Source of the DNA: Pseudomonadales bacterium
GTDB lineage: Bacteria; Pseudomonadota; Gammaproteobacteria; Pseudomonadales; Azotimanducaceae
DNA length: 64,000 bases
Direction of reading: 5' to 3'
Assembly: GCA_017642855.1 (NCBI GenBank)
Contig: JAEPOO010000002.1
Span: forward strand, 395,545-459,544
Each line of letters starts with the position of its first letter. The stretch's first letter is position 1. Position numbers and translations under genes: made by a program. Below, in pieces: positions 7,902 through 15,739 of this stretch. Below the pieces are notes generated by a model, which was given only the letters and a program-made list of their open reading frames with translations, did no database searches and was not told the origin of the DNA.

Positions 7902-9121
7902 CAGTGAGCTCCCATGGCTTCTTTCGGGAGGATGCGCGCAGCGCGAATACCTGGCGGGATGCTGATCAGGATGGCGGTTACTAACATGAACATCATGGGT
8001 GTCAGAAACACCTGCAAGGAAAACTCACCCTTCATGTGCTGGAACTCGATTCCGCCCATATCAATGGGTTCGGGTACCAGAAATCCAACCTGGGAAAGCC
8101 AGTAGACCATGGGCGCAATGAGCACCATGCCAAGCAGCACACTGATTGTTGCCAAGATGCTTGTCTCCAGTGTGATCAGCCGAATGAGCGAGGCGGGGCG
8201 AGCGCCAATCGCTCGAAGCACCCCGAATTCGCGTGTTCTTTCGAGTACTGACATGAGCACGGTGTTGAGTACACCGATGAACACGATGAACACGATCAGG
8301 CCCATCATGAAATTGTTCCCTTGTCTGTCGGATTGCATGGTTCGATAGAAGGTGGCCTGGACCTCTTCCCAGGGTGAAACGGTGAGATCAGGAAGAAAGC
8401 CGGCAAGTTCATCGGCGACACGTCGACTGTTATCGCGATGATCGATCAGCATGGCGTACTCGTGAACATCGCCTCCCATGGCCAGGAACTCCTGCGCCGT
8501 TGCTAAAGGCAGGTAAACTGCCATGCGATCAAAAGAGGTTCTGTTGCCGATGATGGCGGCCACAACAAAGATGTCGTTGGCAATCGAACCATCGGCACCC
8601 TGTGAGATGAGAACGATTTCGTCTGCCACGCCGATCTTTAAGGAAGTCGCGAGTCCATGACCGATCATGGCCTCGTAGTAACCATCGGCATCCGGTGCCG
8701 TGCTGAAGTAATTGCCTTCAGAAACCTTCTCTCGAAGCCGCGACACGGTTGGTTCTGTTTCAGTGTCTACGCCGATGACACGACTCGGCGCAGTTTTATC
8801 GGTGCCATAGGCCAGTGCCGGTGAAAACACCCTTGGTGTAAAGCTTTTTACTTTGGGGTGATCACTCAGCGTCGACTCCACGGTTGCCCTGTCCTGGACG
8901 GACTTGTAGATCTTGGGTTTGTCCAGATAGTCCTCTTTATGCACCTGGATATGTCCAGTGTTATCCAGAGTGAAGATATCGATGATGTTGCCATAGCTGC
9001 CTTCGAGCAGGGAGTAGGCGAAGACGAACAACATGTAGCCTCCGGTCATGGACAGGCCGGTCAGGAGCGAGCGCCTTTTCTGTCTGAGAATGTTTCTAAA
9101 GGCGATACGCAGGGTGAGCAT
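7901..9121 (-). CDS. FtsX/MacB-type ABC transporter permease (first)
   Basis: This 406-residue permease has the same layout as its neighbour: an N-terminal helix, a periplasmic domain and three C-terminal helices, with RTREFGVLRAIGARP as the coupling motif. The two permeases have equal length but clearly different sequences, as in LolC/LolE pairs. The start overlaps the stop of the LolA-like gene (TAATG), and its own stop overlaps the next start, so translation through the operon is tightly coupled. Confidence 0.88.
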   Translation of the reverse strand: MLTLRIAFRNILRQKRRSLLTGLSMTGGYMLFVFAYSLLEGSYGNIIDIFTLDNTGHIQVHKEDYLDKPKIYKSVQDRATVESTLSDHPKVKSFTPRVFSPALAYGTDKTAPSRVIGVDTETEPTVSRLREKVSEGNYFSTAPDADGYYEAMIGHGLATSLKIGVADEIVLISQGADGSIANDIFVVAAIIGNRTSFDRMAVYLPLATAQEFLAMGGDVHEYAMLIDHRDNSRRVADELAGFLPDLTVSPWEEVQATFYRTMQSDRQGNNFMMGLIVFIVFIGVLNTVLMSVLERTREFGVLRAIGARPASLIRLITLETSILATISVLLGMVLIAPMVYWLSQVGFLVPEPIDMGGIEFQHMKGEFSLQVFLTPMMFMLVTAILISIPPGIRAARILPKEAMGAH

Positions 9122-9858
9122 TAGAACCGGGACTTCAGGTTGCGCATGGAAAAGGTCTGCTTGGTGATACCAGGTACATTAAAAGTAATTGCATCGTAGA
9201 TGATGCGCGTCTTATGACCCTCCTTATTGAGTGGCGTCATTTCCAGAATTGAGGGCATCAACTTGCCTTCGTACTCCCTTGGCTCAAGAAAAGTCAGTTC
9301 ACGAATCTTTTCTCCGTCCTCGTCATAAAATGACTGGGACACTGGAAGAAGCGGATCTTTGGAAATCACGTAATCGATTTTACCCCAGACGGTCACTGTC
9401 TGTTCCTTCGGTGTCAGCGTGACCCGATACATGGCCTTATCCTCAGTCATGGAAAGATGATAGGCATCAATTAATTGCGTTTCTTTGACCAGGTCGTCGT
9501 TGGTGAAGTCGCTACCCATCCAGGATCCCATCATCATGGAGGGTGGAACCTTGATGACTTTGTTGATCTTGGGAAAGTAGTTCCACATTTCTTCATCGCG
9601 TTTGAGGGTCGCGACGCCCCGATCTTTCTTTGGCGACAGGATTCGGAAAAACGCCAGTTCTTTGCCCAGACTCTGACCCGTCATCTTCAAAGTTCTCTGG
9701 TACTGGGGGGTTTCGACTTCCATGGTAATCGTGGCGTCACTGGAATCGCCGCGATAGAGCTGCTCCATTTCGTCAATGATGCTGCGGGCTCGCGCTTCTT
9801 CTGAGGCAGTTGTGGTGAAAGGTAGGTAAAGGCAAAGCAGGAGGATGAATCGCTTCAT
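9121..9858 (-). CDS. LolA-like outer-membrane lipoprotein-sorting protein
   Basis: A 245-residue periplasmic protein with a Sec signal (MKRFILLLCLYLPFTTTA). The mature part matches the LolA-like group often paired with FtsX-type transporters: TLKMTGQSLGKELAFFRI, RDEEMWNYFPKINKVIKVP near residues 87-105 and MMGSWMGSDFTNDDLV. LolA folds bind acyl chains of lipoproteins or other lipids in a hydrophobic half-barrel. As first gene of the operon it is probably the periplasmic carrier that takes a hydrophobic cargo from the ABC transporter to the outer membrane. Confidence 0.85.
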   Translation of the reverse strand: MKRFILLLCLYLPFTTTASEEARARSIIDEMEQLYRGDSSDATITMEVETPQYQRTLKMTGQSLGKELAFFRILSPKKDRGVATLKRDEEMWNYFPKINKVIKVPPSMMMGSWMGSDFTNDDLVKETQLIDAYHLSMTEDKAMYRVTLTPKEQTVTVWGKIDYVISKDPLLPVSQSFYDEDGEKIRELTFLEPREYEGKLMPSILEMTPLNKEGHKTRIIYDAITFNVPGITKQTFSMRNLKSRF

Positions 9859-9932
9859 GACGGCAACAACTTAAAAAATTGGCTCAAATCCCATTATACT
9901 GCGGGCTTGCCTAATTTGTTGGAACGCGTTTC

Positions 9933-11447
9933 ATGAGCGAGAAGTTTATGCCTGTGCTGGTGGGTGTTGGCCAGGTCACTGAAAAAGAAGTCACCCTTGA
10001 AGGATCCTCCGTGCTCGATTTGATCGAACAGGCGGTCTACCAGGCGGCAGATGATGCCGGTATCAGCAAGAAACAACTGGCTGATCTCGACACGCTGGCG
10101 ATCGTCCGTAGTTTTCGTGAATCCACGCGCAACACACCCGAATCCATTGCCAATCGGATTGGCGCATCGAGAGCCCGTCAATGGCTGATGCCCAATGGCG
10201 GTAATGGTCCTCAATACCTGGTCAACCGTTTCTCTGAGGCCATCGCAAACGGTGAGTGCCAGTTTGCGTTGTTCGCGGGTGCGGAGGCCATGGCGACTTC
10301 CCGCAAGATTGTTAAAGAGACGGGAGAACAACCGGCCTGGTCCGAACCGGCCTCCGGTGATCCCGAGTATCTGGTTTCAGAAGCAGAGATGACGACCCAA
10401 CATGAGCAGCAATACGGCATTCTGACCCCCTCCTGGGTCTATGCAATGCATGAAAACGCACTTCGGCACCAGTTGGGTCGTTCTGTTGATGATCATCAAC
10501 GTGAGCTGGGGCGCCTGTTTTCAAAGTTCACAGATGTCGCTGCACAAAGCCCGCACGCCTGGTATCCCATATCACGTTCAGCTGAGGAGATTGCGTATCC
10601 CTCAGACAGTAATCGCATGGTTTCCTGGCCGTACACCAAGTACATGAATGCCATGAACCAGATTAACCAAAGTGCTGCGCTGCTTTTAACTTCGGTGGAT
10701 TATGCTCGTAAGCTGGGCATCAGCGAAGATAAGTTCGTCTACTTGCATGGTTGCTCTGATACAAAAGAGAAAATGGTGTATGCCCGACCAACCTATCACC
10801 AGAGTGATGCGATGCGAGTCATGGCGGAGCGTGTGTTCGAGGGAAATCTGTCCATTGATGACATGAAGTACATCGACTTCTATTCCTGTTTTCCCGTTGC
10901 GGTCGAGTTCGCCTGCCAGGCATTTGGTGTCAGTACTGATGACCCCAGAGCGTTAACGATCACTGGTGGCCTGCCGTTCCACGGGGGTGCTGGTAACAAC
11001 TATGTGATGAATTCCATCGCAGCCATGGTCGATGAGGTAAGGGCTGACCGCGGGAGCTATGGTCTGGTCACGGCAAATGGCGGTTACTTCAGCAAACACG
11101 CAGCGGGTGTGTATTCGACCAACCCGGTGGAAGGGGAATGGCGCCGGACACATCCATCAAAGTACCAGGGTGAAATCGATAACCTGCCGGACGCGCCTTT
11201 TACCGAAGCGCCTGAAGGTGAAGCGAGTGTTGAGACCTATACGGTGGTGTATGGTCGAGACAATGCGCCAGGCCAGGGGTTTGTCATTGGACGTCTTGGA
11301 GAGGCTGATGATCCCAATGCCACGCGTTTCCTGTCCGTAGCGGCGGCTAATCCTGATGAACTTAAAGCCATGACCGAAGCGGACATGGTGGGTGCCAAGG
11401 GTTCTGTCACTCAGGTTGAAGGCGTGAATACCTTTAAGCTTGCCTGA
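9933..11447 (+). CDS. thiolase-like acetyl-CoA acetyltransferase
   Basis: A 504-residue protein of the thiolase superfamily with the long C-terminal addition (TLP1-like) seen in some bacterial acetyl-CoA acetyltransferases. The N-terminal half has PVLVGVGQVTEKE, the middle MKYIDFYSCFPVAVEFAC and GGLPFHGGAGNNYVMNSIA, and the C-terminal part contains an OB-like VVYGRDNAPGQGFVIGRL segment. The role is probably thiolytic cleavage or condensation of acyl-CoAs. It diverges from the LolA-like gene over 74 bp that includes a TATACT -10-like hexamer at 9894. Confidence 0.8.
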   Translation: MSEKFMPVLVGVGQVTEKEVTLEGSSVLDLIEQAVYQAADDAGISKKQLADLDTLAIVRSFRESTRNTPESIANRIGASRARQWLMPNGGNGPQYLVNRFSEAIANGECQFALFAGAEAMATSRKIVKETGEQPAWSEPASGDPEYLVSEAEMTTQHEQQYGILTPSWVYAMHENALRHQLGRSVDDHQRELGRLFSKFTDVAAQSPHAWYPISRSAEEIAYPSDSNRMVSWPYTKYMNAMNQINQSAALLLTSVDYARKLGISEDKFVYLHGCSDTKEKMVYARPTYHQSDAMRVMAERVFEGNLSIDDMKYIDFYSCFPVAVEFACQAFGVSTDDPRALTITGGLPFHGGAGNNYVMNSIAAMVDEVRADRGSYGLVTANGGYFSKHAAGVYSTNPVEGEWRRTHPSKYQGEIDNLPDAPFTEAPEGEASVETYTVVYGRDNAPGQGFVIGRLGEADDPNATRFLSVAAANPDELKAMTEADMVGAKGSVTQVEGVNTFKLA

Positions 11448-11451
11448 TGTG

Positions 11452-11988
11452 ATGCGGTCGGCTCGTTTAACTTACCGCCGACCTGTTCAGGCAGACAGAG
11501 AGAACCTTCACGCGCTTGATAATGACCCAGCGGTCATGCGTTGGGTGAATGGCGGCTTATCGATCTCATTAGATCGATTCGATGTCGAGATCATGCCGAC
11601 CTATCTGAAGGTGGAAACCGAGTGGGCGGGTTTCTGGATCATTGAAGCAGGCGAGGACTTCCTCGGCTGGATTTCACTTCGCAGAACCGAGAATTTGGAC
11701 GTTTGGTCTCTCGGGTATCGCCTTATTCAGAAAGCCTGGGGTCGGGGTTATGCGACAGAGGCTGCGGCCTTTTTTGTCGGACAAGCTGCCAATCAGCCAG
11801 AGGTTTCCCGCGTATCAGCAACGACCTATGAAAAGAATGTTGGCTCGCGGCGTGTGCTGGAAAAATCCGGTTTTAAGCTTGTAAAACGATTTCGGCTGAA
11901 AGATACACAATCTGACACCAGTATCCAGGCGGGTGAAGCCTGGGATGGCGACGACCTGCTTTATGAGTGCCTAGTTGTTCGCCGGTGA
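11452..11988 (+). CDS. GNAT family N-acetyltransferase (RimJ/RimL-like)
   Basis: A 178-residue GNAT protein. TYRRPVQADRENLHAL at the N-terminus, WSLGYRLIQKAWGRGYATEAA (the acetyl-CoA binding motif A, Q/RxxGxG/A) and VSATTYEKNVGSRRVLEKSGF (motif B) are typical of the RimJ/RimL type that acetylates N-terminal amino groups or small amines. ATG 11452 is taken as start; it follows the thiolase stop by four bases. In-frame TTG and GTG codons lie just upstream. The acceptor substrate is unknown. It overlaps the convergent GtrA gene by 18 bp. Confidence 0.85.
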   Translation: MRSARLTYRRPVQADRENLHALDNDPAVMRWVNGGLSISLDRFDVEIMPTYLKVETEWAGFWIIEAGEDFLGWISLRRTENLDVWSLGYRLIQKAWGRGYATEAAAFFVGQAANQPEVSRVSATTYEKNVGSRRVLEKSGFKLVKRFRLKDTQSDTSIQAGEAWDGDDLLYECLVVRR

Positions 11989-12390
11989 GAACAGCAACCA
12001 CTTCTTGACGACGAAATTGAACATAAAAACAAATGCTGCCGACACCACCTTTGACCAGGTGTAAGGCAGGTTCCCATGTTCCGTCGCTGACCATAACACC
12101 GCTTCACTGATGCCGAGCCCCACGATGACGATTATGGTGAAGTAGACAAACTCATGAGCCTGTTTGTCATCGTATCGTCGGTGGTCGAAGACGAATTTGA
12201 TGTTCAGCAGGTAAGACACAATCAGACCAACTGCGTAGCCCGCGATATTGGATACCAGGTAGTGAACACCCATCACCTCGGTTGCGAACACCAGCATGCT
12301 AAAGTCACAGATGAAGGCAATGCAGCCTGCGACGACATAGCGGAGAAACTCTGATCGCAGGAACTGCCGTATACGCAGAGGTAGATTCAT
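11971..12390 (-). CDS. GtrA-like membrane protein
   Basis: A 139-residue protein with four predicted membrane helices. The N-terminal FLRYVVAGCIAFICDFSML and the loop following LNIKFVFDHRR match the GtrA family. GtrA proteins are thought to flip or transfer lipid-linked sugars (such as bactoprenyl-glucose) in O-antigen and cell-wall glycosylation. No glycosyltransferase GtrB lies next to it, so its partner is elsewhere. Confidence 0.85.
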   Translation of the reverse strand: MNLPLRIRQFLRSEFLRYVVAGCIAFICDFSMLVFATEVMGVHYLVSNIAGYAVGLIVSYLLNIKFVFDHRRYDDKQAHEFVYFTIIVIVGLGISEAVLWSATEHGNLPYTWSKVVSAAFVFMFNFVVKKWLLFSPANN

Positions 12391-12471
12391 AGGAATGCGA
12401 TTGTACTGGTCCCGTTGCAGGATGCTACGCTCAGGACACTCGAAGACTGTAGTTGGAACAGGAGTGTTGTC

Positions 12472-13161
12472 GTGACTGAGCTTGCGAAAGATGTTTGGGA
12501 AGGGCTGCTGGCCCTGGATACACCGACGGTATGTAATGCATTGGAAGTGGTGAATCCAAACCGTCGGGCGTGTGGGTTTAACGTCAGACCCTTTGTCTGT
12601 ATTCGACCCGAATTAGGCAGTTCGCTGGGGTACGCGAGAACGTTAAGAATCAGGGCCGCTCATAAACCAACAACCTTTGCCGACCGAGACGACTATTACA
12701 GTTACATTGCGCAGGGTGGACCAACGCCGAGCATAACGGTGGTGGAGGATATGGATGACACGCCCGGATACGGCGCTTTCTGGGGAGAGGTGAACACCAA
12801 TATCCACTATGGTTTAGGCAGCCTGGGTGTGATTACCAACGGTAGCGTTCGTGACATTCCCGATAGCCAGCCGAAGTTCCAGATGCTCGCGGGGATGGTG
12901 AATCCGTCCCATGCCTGGGTTCACATGGTGGATTGGGGCAGTCCAGTCACGATCCAAGGTATGGAAGTCAGTCACAATGACCTGATCCATGCGGATATGC
13001 ATGGCGCCGTTGTTGTTCCGCCAGAAGATGCCGCCAATGTGGTTGAGGAAGCGGCTCGCATCATGGCGAAGGAGCGAGTGGTTATCGAGGCGTCGCAACA
13101 ACCGGATTTCAACATGGAAAAGCTACGGCAAGCCTGGCAGGGACAATCGGAGATCCACTAG
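12472..13161 (+). CDS. RraA-like / HMG aldolase-family protein
   Basis: A 229-residue protein of the RraA/4-hydroxy-4-methyl-2-oxoglutarate aldolase fold: LDTPTVCNALE at the N-terminus, LGVITNGSVRDIPD (the metal- and substrate-binding GSVRD motif) and HADMHGAVVVPPE. Some members are class II pyruvate aldolases in aromatic degradation, others (RraA) inhibit RNase E. The context of catabolic genes favours an aldolase or decarboxylase. The GTG at 12472 has AGGAG at 12460-12464 (7 nt spacing) and is preferred to the upstream TTG at 12415. Confidence 0.78.
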   Translation: MTELAKDVWEGLLALDTPTVCNALEVVNPNRRACGFNVRPFVCIRPELGSSLGYARTLRIRAAHKPTTFADRDDYYSYIAQGGPTPSITVVEDMDDTPGYGAFWGEVNTNIHYGLGSLGVITNGSVRDIPDSQPKFQMLAGMVNPSHAWVHMVDWGSPVTIQGMEVSHNDLIHADMHGAVVVPPEDAANVVEEAARIMAKERVVIEASQQPDFNMEKLRQAWQGQSEIH

Positions 13162-13166
13162 TCCCG

Positions 13167-14825
13167 TTACTGCAGGTCTTCCATGGCATCGTCCAAAACA
13201 GACAAACCGCAAAGGGTATGCAGAACGCCTACTTTGTCCGTCAGGTTGAAAATGGTCTCGTAACCATCGGAGTTGCAACGGTTTTCGTGAAAATCAAGAT
13301 TGACTGAATCCGCTAGCACCGCGGCCAGATCAGCCGTGTTGGCGTGTGGTACTAGCCTGTCGTATTCAGAATGATAAAGATGGACGATAGAACTGGTGCC
13401 GGTAAACGCAGAAGCAGAAACCAGATTCGTGAAGCTGTTGAGTTGCAGCATCACCTTCAGATCATCGTATGCAGGCTCATTTGCCAGGAATCCGGAGACC
13501 AGAGCGTTATCCAGACTTTCTCCGTCCGTTAATTCAGCAAGTGTGAAACCGCTACTGGTATAGGCGGTGATGCCAGGCAATATGCGATCTGTAGCAAAAG
13601 GCACGGTTGTTTCTTCATCCACATACCCGCAGTAGTCATTGCCATTACAGCTGCCGTCGAGGAATTCCAACACACCCCGGAATGTCTGGTATAGGTCATG
13701 GGGAGCACCGCCGGCATAAACTTCCTGCACGTCGATGTTTGTCTGGTGCGAAGCCAGGTGCTGATAGTACGCCATGGCACTGTGTCCGCCCTGGGAATAG
13801 CCAATAATCGTGACCGCGTTACCGTCATAGACACTATCGTAGGTGTTGTTGTTCATCACGGCGGTCACCAGGTGATGAGTATTCCGAGCGGTGCGGTTAG
13901 CGAGCAGGTAAGTTTCCGGTGCTTCTGCGGTGCCTCCGCGACCGTAATTGTCAGCGGCAACGACCAGGTAACCCCGTGATGCAAACTGGTTCGCAAGTAT
14001 GAACCAGGCATCTGCCGGGTCTTGTTCTGATGGGGTTGAGCTCGTCGCATGCATCAGGACGATCATCTTGTCCCGGGAAACAAAGGACGGTGCGTTGGCC
14101 ACGGGATACGCAATCAGTCCGGTGAGCTCTGAATTTGGTGAACCATCCGGTTCGGAGGACAGGTATCTGACGCGTTCCGTTCTGACATCGTAGAGCGCAT
14201 CAGGATCAACCAGGTTGTCCCAGTTCGCACCCGCGATTTCGAATAGCGTCGCCAGTATTAGCGATTCAACGGCATCGGGTAGATCCAGTTCCTCGATGAG
14301 TGCGCCAACAATATAGCCGAAGAACATATCATCGACTGCGCCTCGGGCCAGCTCTGTGGTGGTCTCCACCATCAATCCCTCGGGACTGCCGCTCGTTGTA
14401 CTGATCGTATGCTCTGCGACAAACGCCGCATCATTGCTTCGAGCCCCGCTGGCGCTCAGGGTGTAGGTGCTGTTCTGGCCCAGGTCACAAGTAATTCGAT
14501 GATCCAGTAACTCGTCGAAAGCATTTTCAGACAGGTCGAACAGTTGCCGTCGAAGTGTTGTACCGCTGAAACCAGGGCATTCTCCTCTCAGATTGATGTT
14601 GAGGTCTGAATGACCGAGATGGGCGAAAGCGGCATCTGACAAGGAAGGCTCTGTATTCACGTTACTCGAGGGGACGGCGTCGATGATGTTGAGGGGGGTG
14701 GCGTCTTCAGCAGGTTCAGTAGGCTCGGGCTCAGGCGCGGGCAGGGAAGTGGACGACCCACCACCACCACCGCCGCCACAGGCAGTTAACCCCGCGATAA
14801 GCAGGAGTAGAAAAAAACGTCGCAT
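13167..14825 (-). CDS. lipoprotein alpha/beta hydrolase (lipase/esterase-like)
   Basis: A 552-residue lipoprotein. The signal peptide ends in the lipobox LTAC (Cys16), followed by seven Gly, a Ser/Thr patch and a Pro/Glu-rich linker. The C-terminal two thirds form an alpha/beta hydrolase: MIVLMHATSSTPSE (oxyanion region), GYLVVAADNYGRG, and the nucleophile elbow GYSQGG (Ser344), with Asp in SEYDRLVPH as likely acid. The probable role is ester or lipid hydrolysis at the cell surface or periplasm. ATG 14825 is chosen because it places the signal peptide at the N-terminus; an upstream in-frame start would bury it. Confidence 0.85.
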   Translation of the reverse strand: MRRFFLLLLIAGLTACGGGGGGGSSTSLPAPEPEPTEPAEDATPLNIIDAVPSSNVNTEPSLSDAAFAHLGHSDLNINLRGECPGFSGTTLRRQLFDLSENAFDELLDHRITCDLGQNSTYTLSASGARSNDAAFVAEHTISTTSGSPEGLMVETTTELARGAVDDMFFGYIVGALIEELDLPDAVESLILATLFEIAGANWDNLVDPDALYDVRTERVRYLSSEPDGSPNSELTGLIAYPVANAPSFVSRDKMIVLMHATSSTPSEQDPADAWFILANQFASRGYLVVAADNYGRGGTAEAPETYLLANRTARNTHHLVTAVMNNNTYDSVYDGNAVTIIGYSQGGHSAMAYYQHLASHQTNIDVQEVYAGGAPHDLYQTFRGVLEFLDGSCNGNDYCGYVDEETTVPFATDRILPGITAYTSSGFTLAELTDGESLDNALVSGFLANEPAYDDLKVMLQLNSFTNLVSASAFTGTSSIVHLYHSEYDRLVPHANTADLAAVLADSVNLDFHENRCNSDGYETIFNLTDKVGVLHTLCGLSVLDDAMEDLQ

Positions 14826-15014
14826 GGCAGCGATTTTACAGGGGGCAGGTTTGAATGAAACAGGTAATTGGAGGGCCAGAGATGGCTCGGCCAAAGTCCA
14901 GGAGAGCCGGTGACGCCTCAGCCAGCCAAGCACGATAAGCGCGGCGCAGCGAATGCCCCTGGTATCTTTCGAGAAGGGTAACTTGAAAGCGCGCTGGTCA
15001 GATCGGTCGGTGGC

Positions 15015-15356
15015 TTAACCGAAGGTATCCGAGAAGATGTCTTCGTTGAATCCAACGAGATAGGTTCCCCCCACCTTTATCGTGGGTGCTCGAAGATTGC
15101 CGGTTGGACCCAGCATGGCGGCCACGGCATCGTCGCTGACCTTGGCAGACACATCGAACTCGGAGACCTTTTTTCCTTTTATGGTGATCAGCGTGTTTGC
15201 GTCTTTAAGAAGATCTTTGGCATCTGAAGACTGCAACTTCTTACTGGCCATGGTCGTGTCTTCGATGGGGATATCACGGGCTTCCAAAAACTTGGATGCT
15301 TTGGTGCAAGTCGTTCATCCTTTTCGGAAGTAGTACCACTCGGCTTTCTTGGACAA
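15015..15356 (-). CDS. ArsC/Spx-like thioredoxin-fold protein, probable selenoprotein (UGA at 15317-15315)
   Basis: Read through one in-frame TGA, this gene encodes 113 residues of the ArsC/Spx family. It starts at TTG 15356 with GAGGAG 7 nt upstream; the first residues are SKKAEWYYFRKG, then the UGA codon at residue 14, then TTC (Cys17) TKASKFLEARDIP. UGA therefore sits where the family has the N-terminal redox Cys of a CxxC (here UxxC). The rest includes ITIKGKKVSEFD and the cis-Pro region NLRAPTIKVGGTYLVGF. Without readthrough the product would be a 13-residue peptide, or an internal start would lack the active site. A SECIS-like hairpin follows the UGA at the expected distance. The role is probably thiol/selenol redox chemistry; arsenate reduction is not shown, as no arsenic genes are nearby. 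A simple nonsense mutation is the alternative. Confidence 0.72.
15280..15299 (-). promoter_or_regulatory. SECIS-like hairpin in the ArsC-like mRNA
   Basis: In the minus-strand transcript the UGA is followed after 15 nt by GC-A-UCCAA-GUUU-UUGGA-A-GC: a 5 bp stem (UCCAA/UUGGA), an A-A mismatch and two more G-C pairs, with a GUUU apical loop starting 23 nt after the UGA. Bacterial SECIS elements have an apical loop about 16-37 nt downstream with a G in the first two loop positions; this hairpin meets both. It needs no sequence outside the coding region. Confidence 0.6.
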
Positions 15357-15412
15357 TGTGAGGCTCCTCGAACATGACTAGGTTCTCCGGTTTTTACGTA
15401 AGACCCGGACTC

Positions 15413-15730
15413 ATGGATGAAATTAGCAGTTTTAGTGACAAAAAGCAGGAGTTCAGCGTTTTTCCATTGGACGATACGGTCACCCTGTGATGCAATTCGG
15501 CCCGCTCGTCGAGTCAGTGAATGAGCCAGCGATTAAGCATCAGGTCAATGGAAAAGCGGCGAGCGTGACGAGGTTGTTTGGGGTCGAGGGCTCGCGCGAG
15601 GCTGGTGAATAGCCGGGTTGTGGAACGACTGATCAAAAAACTGATCGAAACGGGTGGCTGGCGTGACGCCAGTCGCTTGGTTAACGAAGAAGATGAAGCC
15701 ATTGCCTGGGTAACTTCCCGGGAAAATTGA
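15413..15730 (+). pseudogene. possible frameshifted remnant of a small protein gene
   Basis: The 383 bp between the ArsC-like and M16 genes contains no intact gene, but short coding-like pieces. One runs from ATG 15413 to TGA 15488; a second from ATG 15490 (overlapping that stop as TGATG) to TAG 15612; a third, in the first frame, ends at TGA 15730 with VERLIKKLIETGGWRDASRL and then NEEDEAIAWV. Removing one G from the G4 run at 15580-15583 would join pieces two and three into a 79-residue protein. The C-terminal EAIAWV resembles ends of small STAS/SpoIIAA-like proteins, but this is weak. It could be a decayed gene, a sequencing error or chance. Confidence 0.3.
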
Positions 15731-15739
15731 AGTGAGTTT

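Noticed and set aside
14882..14938. An 18-codon frame on the plus strand preceded by GGAGG.
   Set aside because: Too short, basic and low in complexity, lies in a gap upstream of a minus-strand gene, and has no related neighbour.
15521..15730. A plus-strand frame with in-frame TGA at 15566-15568 that could be read as a second UxxC (TGA-Arg-Gly-Cys).
   Set aside because: No recognisable redox fold, no good ribosome binding site, no convincing SECIS hairpin, and a G-run frameshift explains the region as well.
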